The notes: generated by a model not told the origin, from the sequence alone. Shown: positions 1-9,315, numbered from the stretch's first letter. The stretch: 64,000 bases of DNA from Palsa-147 sp049279675 (GCA_049279675.1 JBAPOP010000162.1:1-64000); one strand, 5' to 3'. A program made the numbers and translations.

Positions 1-2160
1 GTAAAAAGAAGCCAAGATGAAATCGGCGTCTTGTTTGACCAGTTCAACAGCATGCTCGACCGCATTCAACAGCGGGACGTCGCCATACAAGCCGCACATG
101 ACAGCCTCGAAAAAAGAGTCGAAGAGCGGACCGCGTATCTCAATGCCCTCATTGAAAACAGCCCGCTTGCCATAATGGTCTTAGATTCCAATCAGAAAAT
201 TCAATTATGCAATCCCGCGTTCGAGCACCTCTTTTACTACACTCGCGAGCAAATGATTGGAAAGTCGTTGGATATTCTGTTGCCGGAGGGGGATCTGTTA
301 TGGGAGGGCCGCGCAGGGCTTCTACAGGCGCGTGCCGATAAACCGGTGAACTTGATTACGCGCCGCCGCCGGAAAGACAGAAGTCTCGTCGATGTGGAAC
401 TTCATATCGTGGGCTTGGTCGTAAGCGGCGAAGCGGTGGGTTCGCTGATTATCTACCAGGACATTTCCGCCCGTAAGCGCGCCGAAGAGGCAATGCAGCA
501 CGCGAAGGAAGCGGCGGAAGCTTCGAGCAGGGCCAAGAGTGAATTCCTTGCGAACATGAGCCATGAAATTCGCACCCCGATGAACGGAATCATGGGAATG
601 ACAGAACTTGTTCTCGATACGGATCTGGACGCCGAACAGCGCGAGTACTTGAACATGGCGAAGTCTTCCGCCGAATCGTTGCTGTCCCTCATTAATGACA
701 TTCTGGATTATTCGAAAATCGAAGCCGGCAAGCTTGAGATTGACGCGATTGACTTCAATCTCGGGGACACAATTGGCGACACGATGAAAACATTGAGTTT
801 CCGCGCCCATCAGAAGGGCCTGGAACTTGCCCACGATGTTCATTCCGACATTCCGAATGCACTTATAGGTGATCCGGGACGATTGAGACAGGTGATCGTG
901 AATTTGGTCGGGAACGCAATCAAATTTACTCAGTCGGGTGAAGTGATCCTGCGGGTGCAAACTGAATGGAAAACCAGCCAAGACATCCAGCTACATTTCA
1001 CAGTTTCGGATACTGGTATTGGTATCCCGGCCGAGAAGCAGACCGCAATCTTTGAAGCCTTTACGCAGGCTGAAGGATCCATGAGTCGCACCTACGGCGG
1101 TACGGGGCTGGGACTCACGATTTCATCGCGGCTCGTCGTATTGATGCATGGACGAATTTGGGTGGAAAGCGAGATGAATGAAGGCAGCCGTTTCCATTTT
1201 ACCGCGCACTTTGGATTGCAGAAAGTTCCCGCCAGCGCAGTGGCCCCAAAAGATTTGGCGATTCTGCGTGAAATGCGCGTCCTGATCGTAGATGACAATG
1301 AGGCGAACCGGCAGATCCTGCTCAAAATACTTTCGCGCTGGCATACGAAACCAATTGCCGTGGAAAGCGGCGCAAAAGCTTTGACCGTCCTGAGAGAGGG
1401 ACAAGGCCTCGGGCGGAATTTCTCTCTTATTTTGCTCGACGCCCAAATGCCGGAAATGGACGGCTTCGTGGTTGCCGAAACGATAAAGCGGAATCCAGAG
1501 TGGGGCGTGGCCACAATCATGATGCTGAGTTCAGCTGGCCAGCGCGGCGACGCCAAGCGCTGCCGTGAGCTTGGCATCGCTGCCTATCTCACGAAGCCGG
1601 TTCAACAAGCGGAGTTATTAGACGCTGTATTGACAGCGCTAGGCGCCGCGCCCGTGAGCACGTCAATTACCCCACCTCTGATTACTCGCCACTCGCTACG
1701 CGAGAACAAGCATCACCTTCGCATCCTGCTCGTCGAGGACAACGCTGTGAACGAATTGCTAGCGGATCGGCTTCTTGAAAAGCGCGGGCATGAGGTGACA
1801 ATCGCGCGGAACGGAAAGGAAGCGCTGGCGACGATTGAAAAACAATCGTTCGACGTGGTTCTTATGGACGTTCAGATGCCTGAGATGGATGGCTTCGAGG
1901 CTACCGCTGCCATACGGCGAATCGAGAAAGGATCGGGCAATCACGTGCCCATTATCGCCATGACGGCACACGCGATGGTGGGAGATAAAGAACGGTGTAT
2001 CGAAGCCGGAATGGACAATTACATTGCTAAACCGATTCGACCGGAGGAATTAACAGAAATGCTTGAACGTTACTCCGCAGTTGTTGCAACGGACGAGAAT
2101 GCCGGCGCCGGAAATCGCGCACACGATTCCAGCAACCAAGGCCATAAAGACCACGATTGA
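1..2160 (+). CDS. Hybrid sensor histidine kinase, 5' end outside window
   Basis: The reading frame is open from base 1 with no start, so the gene is cut by the window edge; 719 residues are visible. The first residues look like the end of a HAMP linker, followed by a short coiled coil, a PAS domain (about 40-155), a HisKA dimerisation domain with the phospho-acceptor His188 in NMSHEIRTPM, and an HATPase_c domain with the N box NLVGNAIKF and G boxes DTGIGIP and GGTGLGL. Two receiver domains follow, with acceptor aspartates Asp480 (LLDAQMPEMDG) and Asp623 (LMDVQMPEMDG). No HPt domain follows, so phosphotransfer to a separate HPt protein is inferred. The HAMP remnant implies a membrane-anchored sensor whose input domain lies upstream. 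The ligand is unknown. Confidence 0.95.
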   Translation, partial: VKRSQDEIGVLFDQFNSMLDRIQQRDVAIQAAHDSLEKRVEERTAYLNALIENSPLAIMVLDSNQKIQLCNPAFEHLFYYTREQMIGKSLDILLPEGDLLWEGRAGLLQARADKPVNLITRRRRKDRSLVDVELHIVGLVVSGEAVGSLIIYQDISARKRAEEAMQHAKEAAEASSRAKSEFLANMSHEIRTPMNGIMGMTELVLDTDLDAEQREYLNMAKSSAESLLSLINDILDYSKIEAGKLEIDAIDFNLGDTIGDTMKTLSFRAHQKGLELAHDVHSDIPNALIGDPGRLRQVIVNLVGNAIKFTQSGEVILRVQTEWKTSQDIQLHFTVSDTGIGIPAEKQTAIFEAFTQAEGSMSRTYGGTGLGLTISSRLVVLMHGRIWVESEMNEGSRFHFTAHFGLQKVPASAVAPKDLAILREMRVLIVDDNEANRQILLKILSRWHTKPIAVESGAKALTVLREGQGLGRNFSLILLDAQMPEMDGFVVAETIKRNPEWGVATIMMLSSAGQRGDAKRCRELGIAAYLTKPVQQAELLDAVLTALGAAPVSTSITPPLITRHSLRENKHHLRILLVEDNAVNELLADRLLEKRGHEVTIARNGKEALATIEKQSFDVVLMDVQMPEMDGFEATAAIRRIEKGSGNHVPIIAMTAHAMVGDKERCIEAGMDNYIAKPIRPEELTEMLERYSAVVATDENAGAGNRAHDSSNQGHKDHD

Positions 2161-2299
2161 CCCCTCCGATAACTTTTACTCGACAGTCCCATTGTGTACA
2201 GCGCGAAGAAAACGTTAGGATGCACCATACGCTGGTAGACGTTGGGAAATCCGGCCAAGGTCAGTTGTGCGGATTTAATAAACAATAGAGGACCCCGGT

Positions 2300-3838
2300 T
2301 TGACGAACAGCTTGCGATTCGTGTGGAGAGGGGTTCGCCTCTCCAGCATCCCGTTGCTTGCCGCGGCGTTCTCGGCAATTTGTCCCGTAGCTGGGGCTAC
2401 ATGCAGTCAAGTGTCAGCCGGCACGACTTTCCGGGTCCGGCTCTTGCAACCCCTTTCATCCTTCAGCTCAAAACCAGGTGATGCAGTTAAGGGAATCCTC
2501 ATCGAGTCGCCGGAGTGCGATGGCGATCGCTTGTTTGCCGAAGGAACGAAGGTTGAGGGGCAAATCAAGGCCGTTCACAAGGTCGGGATGGGATTCCGCC
2601 ACGAAACGGCGTCGCTGCAGATCGACTTCGAGCGGATTCTTCCCGAGTTTTCCGAGCCGATCGATGTTCGCGTCCGCGTGTTAGAGGTGGAAAACGCCAG
2701 AGAGAAAGTAAAGGACGGCGTGATCCATGGAATCCGCGGGACGAACGCGCCGGAGGATCGCCTGAGCAGCAGGCTGGAATATCTCGCGATGAAGTATCCT
2801 GAACACTCGCTCTGGATGTTCTCAGCGTACCGCACCATATTCCCAAGTTTCCCGGAACCTGAAATCTATTTTCCACGTGGAACTGACTTGCTCGTAGAAC
2901 TTACTGCGCCTTTTGCGGCGACAAGCGGATACTCCGTTGCGCCCTCGAATGAAGAATCTGACCAAACGGAGTCTGATTCCCTAGACGAGATGATGTCTTC
3001 GGTTCCCGAGCGGACTGTAACTCCCAAAGGGCGGAATGCGGACATCGTGAATCTTGCGTTCGTTGGCTCTCGGGAACAAATCAGCGACGCGTTCGAAGCT
3101 GCCGGTTGGAAGACCGGCGATGCGATGTGCAGGCGAACGGCCATGCACGAGATCCACGCCTTCCTCATGGTGGACAATTATGCGCATGGCCCGATGTCGA
3201 AGCAGTTGTTGGACGGGAAGGCCGCCGACTCGACCTGGGAAAAGGGCCTCGATAGCCTCGCGAAGCGGCATCATTTGCGAATCTGGAGCACGGCAGAGAC
3301 GATCGAAGGGCAATCAATCTGGCTGAGCGCGGCAACTCGGGAAATCGGAGCTAGCATGTCGCTCCAGCGAAGGCAATTCATTCACCACGTGGATCCTGAT
3401 ATCGACAGCGAACGAGCGATGGTCATCCGGGATCTAACCCTTGCCGGGTGCGTGGATACGGTGCATATCGCGGCGCGGCCCGGGATGCAACATTCCGTCG
3501 AGAATGCGACCGGAGACGAATTGTCCACGGATGCCGCGATTGCAGTTGTGAGACTCAAAAATTGCGAGAATCCAATTTTCGACAATGAATCCGATGCATC
3601 CGACATCGCAACCCGCCCGCCGACAAAACTCGCCCGTTATTTGCGAACAGAAGTGCTATCGGCCCGCGATCTGTGGCGCGAAAACGTGGTGTACGGCGCG
3701 TATGATGCGAGCCGCATGGCGATCGTGGCAATTCGCCGCAGGCGCGCAAACACGGACCGCGCAGCAAAGCAAAATCCATCTCAGCCGGTAGCAACTTCCT
3801 TCGTTCCCGGATCAAGCACGACAACTGCGGCCGATTAG
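2300..3838 (+). CDS. Secreted protein with LssY C-terminal-type domain
   Basis: A 512-residue protein starting at TTG, preceded by a GAGG ribosome binding sequence at about 2288-2292. The N-terminus has a hydrophobic segment ending near ICPVAGA that looks like a signal peptide. Residues 40-215 read as a beta-rich region of the type 'TTFRVRLLQPLSS...' common in secreted acidobacterial proteins. From about residue 248 (NADIVNLAFVGSREQ) the sequence matches the LssY_C domain pattern, including a GWKTGD-like segment. The name LssY_C comes from a Legionella type I secretion locus and the biochemical role is unknown. No partner gene is adjacent; the next gene is on the other strand. Family assignment is from memory of motifs. 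Confidence 0.75.
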   Translation: MTNSLRFVWRGVRLSSIPLLAAAFSAICPVAGATCSQVSAGTTFRVRLLQPLSSFSSKPGDAVKGILIESPECDGDRLFAEGTKVEGQIKAVHKVGMGFRHETASLQIDFERILPEFSEPIDVRVRVLEVENAREKVKDGVIHGIRGTNAPEDRLSSRLEYLAMKYPEHSLWMFSAYRTIFPSFPEPEIYFPRGTDLLVELTAPFAATSGYSVAPSNEESDQTESDSLDEMMSSVPERTVTPKGRNADIVNLAFVGSREQISDAFEAAGWKTGDAMCRRTAMHEIHAFLMVDNYAHGPMSKQLLDGKAADSTWEKGLDSLAKRHHLRIWSTAETIEGQSIWLSAATREIGASMSLQRRQFIHHVDPDIDSERAMVIRDLTLAGCVDTVHIAARPGMQHSVENATGDELSTDAAIAVVRLKNCENPIFDNESDASDIATRPPTKLARYLRTEVLSARDLWRENVVYGAYDASRMAIVAIRRRRANTDRAAKQNPSQPVATSFVPGSSTTTAAD

Positions 3839-3933
3839 CTTCCGAAACGATTTCGTGCGATGGGAAGAACTCTAGTTATTGACATACTGTTCGCTCGAGA
3901 GCGCAGAAGTGAGTGAGTCAGCCTGCATCGGTG

Positions 3934-4551
3934 CTACTTGTTCCGTGCTTCTGCCCGTCCACCGTTCTGTTTTTTGTTCCACCGGTATATGGAGAATGCG
4001 CTTCCAACGATTGAAATCACGATGAGCGCGATCATCACGTGCTCGAGCCACGGTGACTTAGCTTGCCGGATGATCCACCCGCCGTAGTAAATGGCAAGCG
4101 CCCCTTCGATCGTGAAGCGAATTAATCGTCCTGCTCCAACAAAACTGAATAGTTTGCCGCGCGGATACCGAAACGCTGCTGCGGCCGCCACGAAAGGCGT
4201 GAACGGAAATGGCGGCGGCAAAATCGACGCAAGCAGAAGCGTAGCACCTGCCCGCTTTTTCACCAGCTTTCGAATTCGCTCGAGTTGTTTGCCCGACGCG
4301 AACTTCTTGAGTCCGGCCTCGCTCTTTCGGCTGATCCAGTCCGTGAAGAGGCACCCTATGAGCGATCCCGCCGTCGCCATCGCTGCGTAGTACGGCATGC
4401 GCTCGTGGTAGCGCGCGCTCAGCGCGAGCACAAGCAAGTCGTTGCCAAGCGGTACCACGAGGGGCGACGAATCAAATATACCGAGCGTCAGTAATCCCAA
4501 TCCGCCCGCTCGAAATAGAGCCCTCGCAATGATGTGAATGAACGGTTTCAC
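3934..4551 (-). CDS. VTT/SNARE-associated (DedA/YqaA-like) membrane protein
   Basis: A 205-residue integral membrane protein. Hydrophobic helices lie around residues 15-35, 52-72, 100-125 (with the proline-rich motif ASILPPPFPFTPFVAAAAAF), 135-155 and 170-190. The loop plus PPFPFTP element is the hallmark of the VTT domain, whose members are implicated in lipid carrier flipping and membrane homeostasis. The basic loop around residues 80-98 is probably cytosolic. The gene stands alone. A small possible ORF is divergent just upstream, so the two share a 22-bp promoter space. The substrate cannot be told from sequence. Confidence 0.85.
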   Translation of the reverse strand: MKPFIHIIARALFRAGGLGLLTLGIFDSSPLVVPLGNDLLVLALSARYHERMPYYAAMATAGSLIGCLFTDWISRKSEAGLKKFASGKQLERIRKLVKKRAGATLLLASILPPPFPFTPFVAAAAAFRYPRGKLFSFVGAGRLIRFTIEGALAIYYGGWIIRQAKSPWLEHVMIALIVISIVGSAFSIYRWNKKQNGGRAEARNK

Positions 4552-4573
4552 GTGATCCGCCCCCGGAGACTAA

Positions 4574-4726
4574 ATGAAACCAACAGCTCGTGAATCAAGA
4601 ATGGCGGTGCTGAATCAGATTGACGCGATCAGCCGCAAACAACAAGTCTACCTTTTCGAACCTCCGAAGATGACGTTCGAATCTCAAATGTTAGAGAGAT
4701 TCCTGCCGCGGTTGGACGCGAAATAA
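4574..4726 (+). CDS. Possible 50-residue small protein, unrecognised
   Basis: ATG with a well-placed GGAG (4565-4568, 5-nt spacer) opens a 50-codon frame ending in TAA at 4724-4726. The product begins MKPTARESRM and ends RFLPRLDAK. It is charged and soluble, with no recognised domain. It is the only plausible gene between the divergent VTT protein and the tRNA. The ribosome binding site is the main support; no family was recognised, so it could be a chance frame. Confidence 0.4.
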   Translation: MKPTARESRMAVLNQIDAISRKQQVYLFEPPKMTFESQMLERFLPRLDAK

Positions 4727-4777
4727 AAGGGGCCAAAATCGCGAGACGTACAAGTGCTGGTGAATCGACAAGAAGGG

Positions 4778-4854
<77 letters not shown>

Positions 4855-4859
4855 GAGCT

Positions 4860-4888
4860 ATGATAACGGAAGCGGACACGCGCGTCAA
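4860..4888 (-). promoter_or_regulatory. Sigma70-type promoter of the initiator tRNA
   Basis: On the minus strand TTGACG (complement of 4883-4888) and TATCAT (complement of 4860-4865) are separated by exactly 17 bp. The -10 box ends only 5 bp before the mature 5' end of the tRNA at 4854. Transcription would therefore start at or within a base or two of the mature end. The elements are seen directly; promoter activity is inferred. Confidence 0.75.
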
Positions 4889-5118
4889 ACTGAGCGCGCT
4901 TTGCAACAATTCACGAATTTCATTTGCGACCGTGTAGCATGAGTGTATTCTTCTCGCGGCCGCACAACTTTTATCAGAGTTGCTGCCAATATTCTCAAAG
5001 CTGACTGCTCTCGAAATCAATCGCCGAATCGTTCCCGCGATCGGTTCAAGCCAGCCCTGGCGACGAGACGCAGCGATGAGAGAGTGAAGCCACCAGCCTT
5101 GGCTCGGGAGCCGCGCGC

Positions 5119-5742
5119 GTGTTTGCTCGCTTGGGAAATCTGCAACTACCGCCAGACGCAGCGATTGCGGAAGCTAATTTTTCGCGCATTCTGCGCGTCA
5201 TCGAGTGCGCCGGCATGTTCTTTGCGGGCCTGGGAATCTTCGGAATAGTCGCGCTCGCCGGAACACCACGCGCCGTGCAGAACCGTTTGGGAAATGCGGT
5301 GGTCGCCGCAGCAGGCTTGACTGCGGCGCCTGGGCTAAGACCGACCGTTCTTGCGCCACCGGGAATGCGATATCAGTATCCGTACTCCGTAATTCCTGGC
5401 GGCGTGTCGTCGAAGGATGAGATTCGCGAAGCGATCGGCAGCGATCCCGAAGTCGCAGCGCACCTAGCAGATTTCGATTTCACTCGCGCCCAGATTGTTA
5501 CTCTCGATCACGACGCGGCCTATTACGTTTCTTACCGCTTGGAATCGGGCGTTTTTTGGACTACCGAACGAATTCTCGTGCGCCGCGGCGAATCCCTCTT
5601 GACGGACGGCAGGAGTTACTTGCGCGCGCGCTCAGGCGGCCGACTGTCTAGCGCCGCGTGCCTTCCCGTTTCGAGTCTTGAACCAACTGCCTCTGAAATA
5701 AACTCCGCAGACCTCGCAAGCGATCCTGTCTCGAAGCGGTAA
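5119..5742 (+). CDS. Hypothetical protein, possible inner-membrane anchored
   Basis: A 207-residue frame from GTG. A hydrophobic helix lies at about residues 33-47 (MFFAGLGIFGIVALAG), so the protein may be anchored with its C-terminal part outside the cytoplasm. ATG at 5215, the first residue of that helix, is an alternative start. The region from YQYPYSVIPGGV (residues 85-96) to LLTDGRSYLRARSGGRLS resembles a conserved acidobacterial secreted family that usually ends in an 'RARCGNR'-like motif. Here the Cys of that motif is Ser. No function is known. The gene is monocistronic, with no obvious partner. Confidence 0.65.
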   Translation: MFARLGNLQLPPDAAIAEANFSRILRVIECAGMFFAGLGIFGIVALAGTPRAVQNRLGNAVVAAAGLTAAPGLRPTVLAPPGMRYQYPYSVIPGGVSSKDEIREAIGSDPEVAAHLADFDFTRAQIVTLDHDAAYYVSYRLESGVFWTTERILVRRGESLLTDGRSYLRARSGGRLSSAACLPVSSLEPTASEINSADLASDPVSKR

Positions 5743-6102
5743 GTCACAGCACCTCCGCCAAAATCTGAATGCGAATCGCCTAATGTCGTCTTGTTTCGGA
5801 GCGATTCAGCTTGACAATCGCCCTCGCGGACCAATAATCCCGCAAATGGCGACCGCAGAATGCTCCGCCACGTACGCGTCTAAGATCCACGCGCGATATA
5901 CTAGTTGATGCTGATTCATAGCGAAAGCGCTTAATATGGCGAGCGCTGTGAACGTCAACTGACTGCGTTCTATGCTGCGATGGACTTTGCGGGCGGGATT
6001 CGTTGCCTTCGGGCGGCTCGCATGAGATTTTGATGAGAGAGTTTCCTTTCGCGGAAGAAAGTCCCGGGATACGGCCACCAATTTGATTGGGGCCGAAGGC
6101 TA
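5743..6102. other. 360-bp intergenic region, nothing recognised
   Basis: Both strands were read. Only short frames without ribosome binding sites occur, and no RNA gene, repeat or strong hairpin was found. It separates the hypothetical gene ending at 5742 from the flavin reductase. Upstream control elements for the latter are likely, but none fits the consensus well. Confidence 0.6.
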
Positions 6103-6603
6103 ATGCGGATCAGCACACTGGCATTTCGCAAGGCGCTCGGACAATTTGTGACGGGAGTCACGGTGATCACCGTCATGCGCGACGATCAAAGCGTCCACGG
6201 CATGACGGCAAACTCATTTACATCCGTGTCGCTCGAACCGCTTGAGATTTTGGTGTGCGTTCATCGCCACGCCTTGACTCACGGATTTATTCTCACTCGG
6301 AAGGATTTTGCCGTAAACGTTCTTTCCGAAGATCAGGAATCGCTCGCTCGCTTTTTTGCCCGGCCTGAGCAGGATCTTGCGGCTGCACGGTCGCTCGGCG
6401 TTGAATTTCGTGCGACCACGCGCGGAACGCCTATCCTCAGAGAAAGTCTCGTACAATTGGACTGTAGATTGGTCTCATCAGTTGACGCGGGCGACCATAC
6501 GATTTTCATCGGTGGAGTAGTGGATCTGATCGTTCGCGACGGACGACCGCTCTTGTTCCACGCCGGCGAGTATAAGCGTTTCAACGATGACCCCCTGGTG
6601 TGA
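6103..6603 (+). CDS. Flavin reductase-like protein (FMN-binding split barrel)
   Basis: A 166-residue protein covering the whole flavin_reduct domain. It opens with FRKALGQFVTGVTVIT, contains GMTANSFTSVSLEPLEILVCV, and ends with the family-typical GEYKRF. Family members bind FMN/FAD and use NAD(P)H to supply reduced flavin to partner monooxygenases. A GAAGG sequence precedes the ATG by 3 bases, which is short. A possible partner is the LLM flavin enzyme at 17552-18625, in the same orientation but 11 kb away, so that link is only inference. The convergent nucleotidyltransferase gene ends 13 bp downstream. Confidence 0.9.
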   Translation: MRISTLAFRKALGQFVTGVTVITVMRDDQSVHGMTANSFTSVSLEPLEILVCVHRHALTHGFILTRKDFAVNVLSEDQESLARFFARPEQDLAAARSLGVEFRATTRGTPILRESLVQLDCRLVSSVDAGDHTIFIGGVVDLIVRDGRPLLFHAGEYKRFNDDPLV

Positions 6604-6616
6604 CCGCCCCTTCCAG

Positions 6617-7288
6617 TTAGACTCGAATCGTGTTCTTGGCATCGCTTTCGGGAGAGTGGGCTTTGTGGAATCGACTTGCCGGCTTCTCGCGCTGATTCTG
6701 ACGCAGGCGATATTGCCGCAAGCAGCGCCGATAGGCCGCGTTTGAATCGAAGTCGCTCCAAATGGCGTCGTCGGCGACGCGCACGTACCGGATGCGCGAT
6801 TGGTCGCGGTACACGACTTCTCGCGCGGTTTGAGCTGCGCGTAGCTCGCCGCGCAAACCACCGTCGCACACAATGGGGTGGCCGGCGCGCTTCCCCGCTC
6901 TCGGCATGACTATTTTTTGTTTTGGCCTCCGCGCGCGAAAAGCCTTCACAAGCCGCTCGACTAACTTCCGCGTCAACAGCGGCTGGTCAACCGGATATAG
7001 AAGAAACGCGCTGCCTCGAGGAACCCGCCGCAAACCGGCAAGGAGCGACGTAAGCTGACCGCGGCGCCAGTTGCGATTCAATACAAACCGCGCAACTTTG
7101 AGGTTGCTCTTGCAAACGGGCGCGGCGCCGTAACCCAGAACGACAATCGGAGGCTCAAGTCCGGCGCAGTTTTCAACTGCGATTTCGAGCGCTGTCTTAT
7201 CTCCGAATCGCGCTAATGCTTTCGCGTATCCAAGTTTCCCAGGACCGCCGGCCGCGAGAATGATAGGAAAGATTCGAGTGGGTCGCAT
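6617..7288 (-). CDS. MobA/MocA-like nucleotidyltransferase
   Basis: A 223-residue protein with an N-terminal glycosyltransferase-A-type nucleotide-binding motif, PIILAAGGPGKLGYAKAL, a variant of LAAGxSxRMGxxK. An internal SAFLLYPVDQPLL (the metal-binding DxP element) and GHPIVCDG are also present. These features are shared with MocA, the CTP:molybdopterin cytidylyltransferase that matures the cofactor of xanthine dehydrogenase-family enzymes. It is divergent from such an enzyme's operon (starting 7488), which supports a role in molybdopterin-cytosine-dinucleotide synthesis. ATG at 7288 (MRPTRIF) was chosen because the extra upstream residues do not resemble the family. A different nucleotidyl sugar role cannot be excluded. 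Confidence 0.8.
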   Translation of the reverse strand: MRPTRIFPIILAAGGPGKLGYAKALARFGDKTALEIAVENCAGLEPPIVVLGYGAAPVCKSNLKVARFVLNRNWRRGQLTSLLAGLRRVPRGSAFLLYPVDQPLLTRKLVERLVKAFRARRPKQKIVMPRAGKRAGHPIVCDGGLRGELRAAQTAREVVYRDQSRIRYVRVADDAIWSDFDSNAAYRRCLRQYRLRQNQREKPASRFHKAHSPESDAKNTIRV

Positions 7289-7387
7289 GAAGCGGACAGA
7301 GAATATAGTGTAGCGGCTGTGCTGTGCCATAGCGAATCGCCGGCTGTGCGCCGCTTCAGAACCGACGGTCGATTCTCGCGTTATTTG

Positions 7388-7416
7388 TTGAACCCAGAGG
7401 GCGAACGATTTAGAAT
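7388..7416 (+). promoter_or_regulatory. Promoter of the molybdenum hydroxylase operon
   Basis: TTGAAC (7388-7393) and TAGAAT (7411-7416) are separated by 17 bp, close to the sigma70 consensus. This predicts a transcription start near 7423 and a leader of about 65 nt before the GTG at 7488. The ten co-directional genes to 18625 could be served by it. No operator palindrome was recognised around it. Confidence 0.65.
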
Positions 7417-7487
7417 CTGCATGCGAGAGCTGGTCAGGAGTATTCGCGCGAGTACGTCGCGAACGCCCCGGGGGACGCGTCTAGCCA

Positions 7488-8393
7488 GTGTACCCAAATT
7501 CTTTCCGATACTTCCGGCCTAGCACGCTCGAAGAAGCCTCAGCAATTCTTACTGAACTCGGTGACGACGCCAAGGCGCTCGCCGGCGGTCAAAGTCTCAT
7601 ACCGCTCATGAAACTGCGCCTTTCCAGCCCGTCGGCGCTCGTGGACCTCAATTTCATTCCGGATTCCTCCTATATTCGACGGACGAACGGTACTCTTCAT
7701 TTCGGCGCGATGACGCGCCACGCCGAGATCGAATACTCTGAGATCGCGAGCCGCGTGCCGATCCTTCACGATTGCGCGGCAGGAATCGCCGATTCGCAAG
7801 TGCGTAACCGCGGGACAATCGGAGGCTCGGTCGCGGAAGCTGACCCGAGCGGCGATTGGGGTCCCGTCCTTCTCACGCTCGATACAGAAGTTCATGTCAT
7901 CGGCCCCGGCAGCTCGCGAACGATCCCACTGCCTGAATTCTTTCTCGACGCCTACACGACCGCTCTCGCTCACGGCGAACTGGTGAAAGAGATCTCGGTG
8001 AAGGCGCCGCCGAAAAATACCGCCGGCGCATACGTCGCGTTCAAGCGCTGTGCGCCGGTCTACGCGAGCGCCAGCGTCGCTGCGTCGCTGACTTTTGATG
8101 ACGGCGAGGTGTGCAAAGCAGCGCGCGTTTTCCTTGGCTGCGTCGGCCTCATGGCGATTCGCTCTAGCGAAGCCGAGGCGGCGTTGATCGGGAATAGGAT
8201 GACACCGAAATCAGTCGAGAACGCGGCTGAGGCCGCGATGGCTGCGGCCGATCCGCAATCCGATATGCGGGGTTCGGCGGAATACAAACGGGCGCTGGTG
8301 CGTGTGCTTGTGAAGCGGGCGATTCACATTGCAGCCCGCAGGGCGCGTGGAGAGCACGCGGAGGCGGGGCACGAATATGTCGGAAGGATTTGA
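7488..8393 (+). CDS. Molybdenum hydroxylase FAD-binding (medium) subunit
   Basis: A 301-residue CoxM/XdhB-type protein from GTG. The FAD-binding motifs are KALAGGQSLIPLMKLRL near residue 30 and RNRGTIGGSVAEADPSGDW near residue 110; the CO_deh_flav_C domain follows after about residue 180. In this family the subunit passes electrons from the iron-sulfur subunit to FAD and an acceptor. The small-subunit gene starts inside its 3' end with a 17-bp overlap, and the large subunit follows, so this is the medium subunit of a three-part enzyme. The substrate is unknown; see the large subunit for the atypical active site. Confidence 0.93.
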   Translation: MYPNSFRYFRPSTLEEASAILTELGDDAKALAGGQSLIPLMKLRLSSPSALVDLNFIPDSSYIRRTNGTLHFGAMTRHAEIEYSEIASRVPILHDCAAGIADSQVRNRGTIGGSVAEADPSGDWGPVLLTLDTEVHVIGPGSSRTIPLPEFFLDAYTTALAHGELVKEISVKAPPKNTAGAYVAFKRCAPVYASASVAASLTFDDGEVCKAARVFLGCVGLMAIRSSEAEAALIGNRMTPKSVENAAEAAMAAADPQSDMRGSAEYKRALVRVLVKRAIHIAARRARGEHAEAGHEYVGRI

Positions 8394-8868
8394 TCGAATT
8401 GCAGTTCAGGTGCGTGTCAACGGCACGCTCTACGAGCGGACGATTGAGCCCCGAGTGCTCCTTGTTGATTTCATACGCGAGGAACTCGACCTCACGGGCA
8501 CGCACATCGGATGCGACACCACATATTGCGGCGCATGCACGGTTCTGATGAATGGCGCGAACGTGAAATCCTGCACCGTATTCGCCGTTCAAGCTCATGG
8601 CGCGGAGATCACGACCATCGAGGGCTTGGCCAAGGACGGCAAGCTGCATCCGGTGCAAGAAGCATTCGCAAGCAATCACGGCCTTCAGTGCGGCTACTGC
8701 ACACCTGGTCTCGTCATGTCGACCGTTTGCTTGCTCTCGAAGAACAAGAAGCCAAGCGATCAGGAAATTCGCAAGGGCATAGCGGGAAATACGTGCCGCT
8801 GTACCGGCTATCAAAATGTCTTCAAAGCGATTCGCGCCGCCGCGGCTGAATCGGAACACAACGGGTGA
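8377..8868 (+). CDS. Molybdenum hydroxylase [2Fe-2S] (small) subunit
   Basis: A 163-residue protein with both expected clusters. The plant-ferredoxin-type site has Cys46, Cys51, Cys54 and Cys66; the second site, in the helical domain, has Cys105, Cys108 (CGYCTPG), Cys140 and Cys142 (CRCTGY). All eight ligands are present, so the electron chain from Mo to FAD looks intact. The chosen ATG (8377) lies within the end of the preceding gene and matches the family's normal N-terminus. Translation is probably coupled to the FAD subunit. Confidence 0.95.
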   Translation: MSEGFDRIAVQVRVNGTLYERTIEPRVLLVDFIREELDLTGTHIGCDTTYCGACTVLMNGANVKSCTVFAVQAHGAEITTIEGLAKDGKLHPVQEAFASNHGLQCGYCTPGLVMSTVCLLSKNKKPSDQEIRKGIAGNTCRCTGYQNVFKAIRAAAAESEHNG

Positions 8869-8874
8869 TTTCGG

Positions 8875-9315
8875 ATGATGATTCAGTTCGGCGGTGACTT
8901 CGTGGTGCAGAAGAAACCGGATGAAGTGTACGAGTTCCTCGTCGATCCGGAGCGCTTTTGCCCGCTTCTGCCGGACTATCAGAGCATGAATAAGCAGAGT
9001 GACAAGGAATTCAGCGTGGTCATGCGAGTGGGAATTTCGCATATTCGCGGCAACGCGACAGTGAGAATGTCGCTCGCCGAGGAAAAACCCACGAGCCATG
9101 CGGCGTACGACGGCAAGGGCGATGTTCCCGGTGGAAATGTGAATATACGCGCCGGATTCGATCTCGAGCCGAACGGCACCGGTACGAAAGTCTTATGGAA
9201 AGGCGAAGCGCAAATCGCCGGACGGCTGCCATCCATTGCGGGCGGGCTGCTCGAGCCGCTGGCTAAGAAAAATGTACAGAAGCTGATTGATGCTTTGCAG
9301 GCGGCGCTATCCTGA
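8875..9315 (+). CDS. CoxG-like SRPBCC protein
   Basis: A 146-residue member of the CoxG/SRPBCC family, with a single START-like hydrophobic-pocket domain. The N-terminus FGGDFVVQKKPDEVYEFLVDP and the AGGLLEPLAKKN helix near the C-terminus are typical. In carboxydotrophs CoxG is associated with membrane recruitment of CO dehydrogenase. In other Mo-hydroxylase operons its role is not settled. It sits between the small and large subunits with only 6 bp to the former, indicating the same transcript. Two adjacent ATGs (8875 and 8878) are possible starts. Confidence 0.88.
   Translation: MMIQFGGDFVVQKKPDEVYEFLVDPERFCPLLPDYQSMNKQSDKEFSVVMRVGISHIRGNATVRMSLAEEKPTSHAAYDGKGDVPGGNVNIRAGFDLEPNGTGTKVLWKGEAQIAGRLPSIAGGLLEPLAKKNVQKLIDALQAALS

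Noticed and set aside
5806..6081. A 91-codon minus-strand frame in the gap before the flavin reductase
   Set aside because: No ribosome binding site, no recognisable family and biased composition; it may be chance.
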